Below are positions 1 to 3,982 of a DNA stretch of 6,118 bases, piece after piece. The translations under genes and the position numbers were made by a program. Location of the stretch: assembly GCA_030641485.1 (NCBI GenBank), contig DAOWHJ010000013.1:1-6118 (forward strand), written 5' to 3'. The stretch's first letter is position 1, and each line of letters opens with the position of its first letter. A model generated the notes under the pieces. That model did not search any database, had not been told where the DNA came from, and saw nothing but the letters and a program-made list of their open reading frames with translations. Source of the stretch: Pseudomonadota bacterium. Lineage in GTDB: Bacteria > Desulfobacterota > Anaeroferrophillalia > Anaeroferrophillales > Tharpellaceae.

Positions 1-264
1 GAAATGACGCAGAACTTCAAGACTTTTCTGTTTTTGGCCGAAAAAGCTGGGCTTAGCGGTAAGGCAGCCGGGGCTTTTGGTTCATACACACACTCAGGCG
101 ATGCGCCCAAGGTTTTGGCTGAGACAATGGAATTTGTCTTGAAAATGAATCTGGTGAACCTGGGATCTTTCAACGGGTTGGAAGGCAAGCTGCAAAGTGA
201 TGAAGCTGAGATTGTTAAATCATGTCAGGACTACGGTAAGGCCGTCGGCCAGATGACAGTGTAA
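1..264 (+). CDS. Flavodoxin-like FMN-binding protein, C-terminal part (5' end outside window)
   Basis: This is the end of a reading frame that is already open at base 1, so the first visible ATG (base 4) is probably internal. The visible 87 residues fit the last part of a flavodoxin fold. A helix (FKTFLFLAEKAGLSGK) leads into the strand and loop AGAFGSYTHSGDAPK, which matches the 'AAFGSYGWSGEA' type FMN-contacting loop of flavodoxins and of the flavodoxin domain of flavo-diiron proteins. It is followed by an LVNLGSFNGLEGKL strand and a final helix ending DYGKAVGQ. Such proteins carry one FMN and shuttle electrons in the cytoplasm. The N-terminal phosphate-binding loop is not in the window, so I cannot tell a free flavodoxin from the C-terminal domain of a larger flavoprotein. 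A strong terminator follows the stop codon, so this is the last gene of its transcript. It converges on the minus-strand operon. Confidence 0.72.
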   Translation, partial: EMTQNFKTFLFLAEKAGLSGKAAGAFGSYTHSGDAPKVLAETMEFVLKMNLVNLGSFNGLEGKLQSDEAEIVKSCQDYGKAVGQMTV

Positions 265-292
265 AAGAGTTGTCTGACAATTGTCGAACAAC
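262..292 (-). terminator. Possible intrinsic terminator of the minus-strand operon
   Basis: Read on the minus strand, an imperfect hairpin (arms GTTGT at 292-288 and ACAAC at 273-269, a G-U pair, one C-A mismatch, then GAC/GTC around an AATT loop) is followed by TCTTTT. It contains the perfect 10-base palindrome GACAATTGTC at 276-285. The stem is AU-rich and mismatched, so it would be a weak terminator. It lies 66 bases past the last stop codon of the moxR operon, and its tail overlaps the stop codon of the convergent flavodoxin-like gene. The palindrome could equally be a protein-binding site. Confidence 0.4.
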
Positions 293-308
293 TGACAGAG
301 TTTCGCAG

Positions 309-342
309 GCCATCATCGGAGAAATCTGATGATGGCTTTTTT
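309..342 (+). terminator. Strong rho-independent terminator after the flavodoxin-like gene
   Basis: A 12-base-pair stem (309-320 with 325-336, one G-U pair at 318/327) is closed by a GAAA tetraloop at 321-324 and followed directly by six T residues (337-342). The outer arms are GCCATCATC and GATGATGGC. This is a textbook intrinsic terminator in the plus direction. In the minus direction the same hairpin has no T-run after it. Confidence 0.93.
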
Positions 343-357
343 ATGCCACCGGCAAGA

Positions 358-558
358 TTAATCTTCGGGTTTTTCCCCATACCAGAAGTTGTTCCTTTTC
401 CAGGTTAGTTCCATGCCGTGGAATGGACATTTGACGGTAATCTCAGTATCGGTCACAGCAATTACATCCCAATCTTCAAGTTTCCCTTTGCGTCGTCTTA
501 AGATTCTTTCCCCAACCTTGAATGGGTAGGGCTCAAAAACTGTCGGTTTAGCGCTCAT
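358..558 (-). CDS. Small hypothetical protein, third gene of the moxR-VWA operon
   Basis: I do not recognise this 66-residue protein. It appears to be a real gene: the ATG at 558 has a good Shine-Dalgarno sequence (AGGAG, complement of 566-570) seven bases upstream, and it starts only 31 bases after the VWA stop codon on the same strand. The sequence is soluble, with no signal peptide or membrane segment. It suggests a small beta-barrel: FKVGERILRRRKGK, then WDVIAVTDTEITVKCP, then MELTWKRNNFWYGE, with alternating hydrophobic residues, a basic patch at R21-K26 and several aromatics at the end. A CPFHG sequence (44-48) resembles half of a Rieske box, but there is only one Cys and one His in the protein, so a Rieske cluster is excluded within a single chain. 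From its position it may help the MoxR/VWA pair or their client; this is inference only. Confidence 0.8.
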   Translation of the reverse strand: MSAKPTVFEPYPFKVGERILRRRKGKLEDWDVIAVTDTEITVKCPFHGMELTWKRNNFWYGEKPED

Positions 559-589
559 TTTGGGACTCCTTTATATCCTGATGGCCTAT

Positions 590-1759
590 CTAAAAAGCGG
601 TCAGCTTTTTAATAGCATCGTCTATGCCTTCTAAAGAGAGGTGGTACATCGGAAAGACTTGCTTGATAGCACTGATTGTCGGGTGCCGCCAGTAGCGTTC
701 GGGCATTGGGTTGAGCCAGACGCAACGTCTAAAATGGGCGGCGATCCTCTCAAACCAGACGATGCCCGCAGTCTCATTACTGTCGTAGTAATCAATAATT
801 CCGTTTTCCATGAAAAGCTCATATGGGGCCATGCTCGCATCACCGACCAGGATAACCTTGTGATCGGGGTTTAACTCTTTGAGAACGTGTGCGGTAGAGA
901 TACGTTCTCTGCCGTTGATCTCGGGGCGCAGATAGTCGTAGATTGAATTATGGAAGTAGTAGTGATTGAACTCGGCAAAGTGGTTGACGGCGTTGGCTGC
1001 GGAAAAGAGTCGGTCAACGAGTTTGGCGTAGGGGTACATCGAGCCGCCGGCATCCATTAAAAGTAGAAGTTTGACATCATTTTTATGTTCAGGGCTGAAG
1101 ATAAGATCAATCTCACCGGCATTTTTGCAGGTTTGCTCGATTGTCTTATCGATGTCAAGTTCCATACGGGTGCCGGTCCGGCGTAGGTGGCGCAGTTTTT
1201 TTAAGGCAACCTTAATCTGGCGGACATCAAGGGTTACATCTCGGCGATAGCCTTTAAATTTTCTTTCAGCCGCAATTTTGACCGCCATGCCGCCGCCCGA
1301 TTCACCGCCAACTCGCAAACCGCCGGGGTGATGGCCACCATGTCCGAAAGGTGAGGTGCCGCCGGTGCCGATCCAGTTACCACCACCGTTATGCTCCTCT
1401 TTCTGTTCCTTGAGGCGCTCCTCAAACATCTTCTTGACGGTTTCCCAGTCATGTTTGGGCAGGTTCTTAAAGGCGTCAGCGTCGAGCTCTTTTTTTAAGG
1501 TCTCTTTGCCGAGCCATTGCCAAAGTTCCTCAAAAATCTCAGGTGGCACCTCAAGGCCGGTGAAGAAATCACGAAAAGCCAAGTCGTAATGGTCGAAAAG
1601 AGCTTCAGTTTTGACCAGTAGAGAGCGACTTAAATGATAAAATGAGACCAAGCTGTTGCCCGCAAAGCCCCGGCTCAAAGCCTCCATCAGGGCGAGCCAC
1701 TCAGTCGGCGTCACCATGATTTTATGGGCTCTTAAGCAGAAGAAAAATCCAGTAAACAT
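590..1759 (-). CDS. VWA-domain CoxE-like protein (COG3825 type)
   Basis: The 389 residues match from memory the roughly 390-residue CoxE-like VWA family that is paired with MoxR ATPases. The order is: a helical N-terminal domain (about 1-120), a glycine-rich linker (about 124-157) with the family signature GTGGTSPFGHGG at 131-142, a conserved basic segment (IKVALKKLRHLRRTG, about 182-196), and a VWA domain from about 229. The metal-site (MIDAS) sequence is D236-A-G-G-S240-M, with a further conserved aspartate in VGDASM (D307). The end is typical (VWLNPMPERYW, then SLEGIDDAIKKL). No signal peptide or membrane segment is evident, so it is probably cytoplasmic. The ATG at 1759 matches the usual family start and has AAAGGA about nine bases upstream, overlapping the moxR stop codon, so the two genes are probably translationally coupled (12-base gap). 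By analogy with CoxE/CoxD it should bind a client protein through the metal site while the ATPase remodels it. The client is unknown. Confidence 0.9.
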   Translation of the reverse strand: MFTGFFFCLRAHKIMVTPTEWLALMEALSRGFAGNSLVSFYHLSRSLLVKTEALFDHYDLAFRDFFTGLEVPPEIFEELWQWLGKETLKKELDADAFKNLPKHDWETVKKMFEERLKEQKEEHNGGGNWIGTGGTSPFGHGGHHPGGLRVGGESGGGMAVKIAAERKFKGYRRDVTLDVRQIKVALKKLRHLRRTGTRMELDIDKTIEQTCKNAGEIDLIFSPEHKNDVKLLLLMDAGGSMYPYAKLVDRLFSAANAVNHFAEFNHYYFHNSIYDYLRPEINGRERISTAHVLKELNPDHKVILVGDASMAPYELFMENGIIDYYDSNETAGIVWFERIAAHFRRCVWLNPMPERYWRHPTISAIKQVFPMYHLSLEGIDDAIKKLTAF

Positions 1760-1771
1760 AAAACTTTTCCT

Positions 1772-2629
1772 TTAACGACGGAAAGCGTTTCGGCGTTGAA
1801 AGGCACCACGTTGCTTGGCAGCAATCTCATAATCGTTCTCATTTTTCAAGAGCGCACCTAAAAAGGGTAGCTCTTTCTGGAAATCGGACTTGGTTGTGTG
1901 CCCCGCCGCTAAAAGGGCTTTGAGCCAGTCAATGAGCTCACTGGTCGAGGGTTTTTTGCGCAGACCGTCAAGGTCGCGCAATTGGTAGAAGGCGGCCATG
2001 GCCTGTTTGACCATCTTTTTGTCAAGGTCAGGGAAGTGAACCTTGACAATGTCAGTCATCAGTTCCTGGTCGGGGAACTCAATATAATGGAAAACACAAC
2101 GTCTTAAAAAGGCATCCGGCAGCTCTTTTTCAGAATTGCTGGTAATGATAATCGCCGGGCGTTGCTGAGCTGCAATTGTTTTTTGGGTCTCAGGGATGTA
2201 AAACTTCATTTCATCAAGTTCAGCTAAAAGATCATTAGGGAACTCGATGTCAGCTTTGTCAATTTCATCAATTAAGACGACCGACTGAATCGGGTTAGCA
2301 AAAGCTTCGCCAAGTTTCCCGAGCTTGATGTAATTCTCAATATTAGCAACATCCACCCCTTCACCACCAAAACGGGAGTCGTTGAGGCGCTGCACCGTGT
2401 CATAAATATAGAGACCATCCTGAGCCTTGGTTGTCGACTTTATATTCCAGGTCAAAAGTTCTTGGCTTAAACCTTTGGCCACACTTTTTGCGAGCAGGGT
2501 TTTGCCGGTGCCAGGTTCGCCCTTAATCAGCAGGGGGCGGCCTAAAGCGATTGAAACATTAACATCATTTTGTAAATCTTCAGAAACGATGTAGTCTCTG
2601 GTGCCACTATAACGGGTGAAATCTTCCAT
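1772..2629 (-). CDS. MoxR-family AAA+ ATPase
   Basis: This 285-residue protein is a MoxR/CoxD-type AAA+ ATPase, a class that forms hexamers and uses ATP to remodel or insert cofactors into client proteins. Walker A is GEPGTGKT at 37-44, Walker B is VVLIDE at 117-122 followed by the family-typical IDKAD, sensor 1 is in IIITSNSEKELP (N165), and the arginine-finger region is FLRRC (R176/R177). The lid domain fills the rest, and the tail is basic (QRRNAFRR). Length and N-terminus (short lead into a YIV.EDL...A..L.RPLLIKGEPG sequence) fit the family, which supports the ATG at 2629. Its own Shine-Dalgarno sequence is modest (GAGAAG a few bases upstream), although a perfect AGGAGG lies farther up in the leader. 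It is first in the operon with the VWA gene 12 bases downstream, the usual pairing for this family. Confidence 0.93.
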   Translation of the reverse strand: MEDFTRYSGTRDYIVSEDLQNDVNVSIALGRPLLIKGEPGTGKTLLAKSVAKGLSQELLTWNIKSTTKAQDGLYIYDTVQRLNDSRFGGEGVDVANIENYIKLGKLGEAFANPIQSVVLIDEIDKADIEFPNDLLAELDEMKFYIPETQKTIAAQQRPAIIITSNSEKELPDAFLRRCVFHYIEFPDQELMTDIVKVHFPDLDKKMVKQAMAAFYQLRDLDGLRKKPSTSELIDWLKALLAAGHTTKSDFQKELPFLGALLKNENDYEIAAKQRGAFQRRNAFRR

Positions 2630-2665
2630 AATCTTCTCATTTGCTGGGTTAGGATTTAGGGTGGT

Positions 2666-2701
2666 TTACATTCTCGGAGTGCCTCCTAGCAGTTTGAGGC
2701 A
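2666..2701 (-). promoter_or_regulatory. moxR leader: hairpin, consensus Shine-Dalgarno and in-frame start-stop pair
   Basis: On the minus strand, AGGAGG (complement of 2682-2687) stands ten bases before ATG (2671-2669), which is followed immediately by TAA (2668-2666). This ATG is exactly 14 codons upstream of, and in frame with, the moxR start at 2629. The arms TGCCTC (2701-2696) and GAGGCA (2685-2680) can form a six-base-pair stem with a ten-base loop that would pair most of the AGGAGG. A competing short stem, GGAG with CTCC, uses the same bases. The structure is visible in the sequence; a regulatory role (ribosome parking or leader control of moxR translation) is inference. Confidence 0.4.
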
Positions 2702-2715
2702 TAGATGTCACCAAT

Positions 2716-2743
2716 TTTTTAAGGTTTTTGTTTGCTAAATCAA
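2716..2743 (-). promoter_or_regulatory. Tentative promoter for the moxR operon
   Basis: On the minus strand TTGATT (complement of 2738-2743) is a fair -35 match, followed after 16 bases by TAAAAA (complement of 2716-2721), a poor -10. Transcription would begin near 2709, just upstream of the leader hairpin, giving a leader of about 80 bases. The region is AT-rich, so chance matches are likely. Confidence 0.25.
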
Positions 2744-2758
2744 CTATCGGGTGTTAAA

Positions 2759-2787
2759 TTGACCTACTATCAGTATCAACAATTGAT
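2759..2787 (+). promoter_or_regulatory. Tentative promoter for the hfq-xerD operon
   Basis: TTGACC at 2759-2764 matches five of six -35 bases. After 17 bases, ATTGAT at 2782-2787 is a weak -10 (three of six). Transcription would start near 2794, about 36 bases before hfq. It lies in the only sizeable gap upstream of hfq. Confidence 0.35.
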
Positions 2788-2790
2788 GCA

Positions 2791-2829
2791 GGTTTTTTGT
2801 ACTTGTGATTTTTGTGGAGATGAAAAATT
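2791..2829 (+). promoter_or_regulatory. U-rich hfq leader with ribosome binding site
   Basis: The predicted untranslated leader has a run of six T (2793-2798) and a run of five T (2809-2813) just before the ribosome binding site GGAG (2816-2819), which is ten bases from the ATG at 2830. U-rich tracts next to a ribosome binding site are typical Hfq targets, and E. coli Hfq is known to repress its own mRNA through its leader. Self-control here is therefore plausible but inferred. An ATG at 2820 is out of frame with hfq and gives only a 26-codon frame. Confidence 0.4.
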
Positions 2830-3081
2830 ATGACGCGACATCAGGCGAATGTTCAGGAGCAGTTTTTGAATCGGTTGCGCCGCGAGCGCCGACGGGTTAG
2901 TGTTGAGTTGGTTGGCGGGACCGCAAAAGAGGGTCGGATTAGTAGTTTTGATACCCACACTGTAGTTCTAAACGACGACTTTACCAGTCATCTGATCTAT
3001 AAACACGCTATCGCCATGCTCTCGCCGACCGATCAGGATGCTGCGGCCATGCGTGATTTTGGTGAAGAGAAAGTGGTTTGA
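2830..3081 (+). CDS. hfq: RNA chaperone Hfq
   Basis: Hfq is a hexameric Sm-like ring that pairs small RNAs with mRNAs and binds U-rich and A-rich RNA ends in the cytoplasm. This 83-residue copy shows the usual order: an N-terminal helix with VQEQFLNRLRRER (8-20), an Sm1 region with VELVGG and SFD (25-41), and the Sm2 signature YKHAI (57-61) ending in SP at 66, then a short acidic/polar tail. By alignment with E. coli, Q9 corresponds to Q8, D41 to D40, K58 to K56 and H59 to H57, and the lateral-rim RRER patch is kept and extended by two more arginines (R21, R22). Departures are T42-H43 in place of Q41-F42 on the proximal face, and E26 and A32 in place of Y25 and K31 on the distal face. It is the first gene of an operon; xerD begins four bases after its stop codon. 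Confidence 0.94.
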   Translation: MTRHQANVQEQFLNRLRRERRRVSVELVGGTAKEGRISSFDTHTVVLNDDFTSHLIYKHAIAMLSPTDQDAAAMRDFGEEKVV

Positions 3082-3085
3082 GATT

Positions 3086-3982
3086 ATGTATGGCGATCAG
3101 GTTGAAAGATTTCTCGATCATCTGCTTTTAGAGCGAGGCTTAGCGCTGCCGACGATTGCGGCGTATAGGGTCGACCTTGAACATTTTGGTCAATTTTTTG
3201 AGAGCTTGGGGGTGCTTGAGCCCGAAACCCTTACTCACGGGCAGGTAAGTGATTATATCCTCTTACTTAAGCAAAATTATGCTAAACGGACAATTCGCCG
3301 ACGTTTTTCAGCCCTTAATTCATTCTTTAAGTATCTGCTGGTTAAGGGTGAAATTCGGCGCCAGCCGTTGGCCGGTTTCGATCTTCCTCAGCTTGATAAA
3401 AACCTGCCCGAGGTTTTAAGTGTGACTGAGATTAAGCTCCTGTTGGCGGCCCCTGACCCTGAAACCACGCTGGGGGAACGGGACCGGGTGATGCTTGAAG
3501 TGCTCTACGGGGCCGGGCTCAGGGTTAGTGAACTGGTGAAACTCAAATTGCAGCAGGTGAATTTCAATTTAGGTTTTTTAAATGTGGTCGGCAAGGGTGA
3601 TAAGGAGCGGGTTGTGCCCCTGCCGCTGCCGATTATCAGGAATTTGCGTGACTATATCGAGAAGGGTCGAAGTAAACTGCTAAAAGGCAAAAGCTCGATT
3701 TATATCTTTCTTAATCGTTCAGGCAACTCTTTAAGTCGCGAGGGTTTCTGGAAGAATATTCGCCGCTATGCCTATAAAGCCGGGATCAAGCAGGAAGTTT
3801 ATCCCCATCTGTTGCGCCACTCCTTTGCCACCCATCTGCTCTCGGGCGGGGCTGATTTAAGGATTGTCCAAACCCTCTTAGGGCATGCCGATCTGGCCAC
3901 CACCCAGATCTATACTCAGGTTGATGCTGAACGTCTCAAAGAGGTCTACCGTAAATTTCACCCACGTGAGCGCTACCAATGA
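3086..3982 (+). CDS. xerD: Site-specific tyrosine recombinase XerD
   Basis: XerD, with its partner XerC, resolves chromosome dimers at the dif site near the terminus, coupled to cell division by FtsK. Starting at the ATG at 3086 gives 298 residues, the same length as E. coli XerD. An upstream ATG at 3038 would add 16 residues out of hfq coding sequence and is rejected. The N-terminal SAM-like DNA-binding domain (about 1-100) carries FLDHLLLERGLA and TIAAYRVDLEHF. The catalytic domain has the full set of residues: R146 (GLRVSEL), K170 (GKGDKER), H241 and R244 (HLLRHSFATHLL), H267 (LLGHADL) and the nucleophile Y276 (TTQIYT). The ending KFHPR is typical of XerD rather than phage integrases. The ribosome binding site is weak and the gap from hfq is four bases, so translation is probably coupled. 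Distinguishing XerD from XerC rests on overall similarity and is slightly uncertain. Confidence 0.92.
   Translation: MYGDQVERFLDHLLLERGLALPTIAAYRVDLEHFGQFFESLGVLEPETLTHGQVSDYILLLKQNYAKRTIRRRFSALNSFFKYLLVKGEIRRQPLAGFDLPQLDKNLPEVLSVTEIKLLLAAPDPETTLGERDRVMLEVLYGAGLRVSELVKLKLQQVNFNLGFLNVVGKGDKERVVPLPLPIIRNLRDYIEKGRSKLLKGKSSIYIFLNRSGNSLSREGFWKNIRRYAYKAGIKQEVYPHLLRHSFATHLLSGGADLRIVQTLLGHADLATTQIYTQVDAERLKEVYRKFHPRERYQ

Noticed and set aside
413..427. Rieske-like CPFHG sequence in the small protein
   Set aside because: A Rieske cluster needs two Cys-His pairs; this protein has one Cys and one His in total.
641..874. Plus-strand 77-residue ORF within the VWA gene (another at 1356-1589)
   Set aside because: Both are antisense to conserved VWA-protein sequence, with no recognisable domain.
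2698..2713. Sigma-54-like element on the minus strand (GG and GC with the correct spacing)
   Set aside because: Only the invariant dinucleotides fit; the rest of the -24 box is poor, and no enhancer-binding protein or site is visible.
3038..3085. Earlier xerD start inside hfq
   Set aside because: The extra 16 residues are the shifted reading of hfq; the ATG at 3086 gives the standard 298-residue XerD.
3086..3982. Phage or integron integrase marking a mobile element
   Set aside because: Length, catalytic motifs and the KFHPR ending fit housekeeping XerD; there are no att-like repeats or tRNA nearby and the neighbours are core genes.
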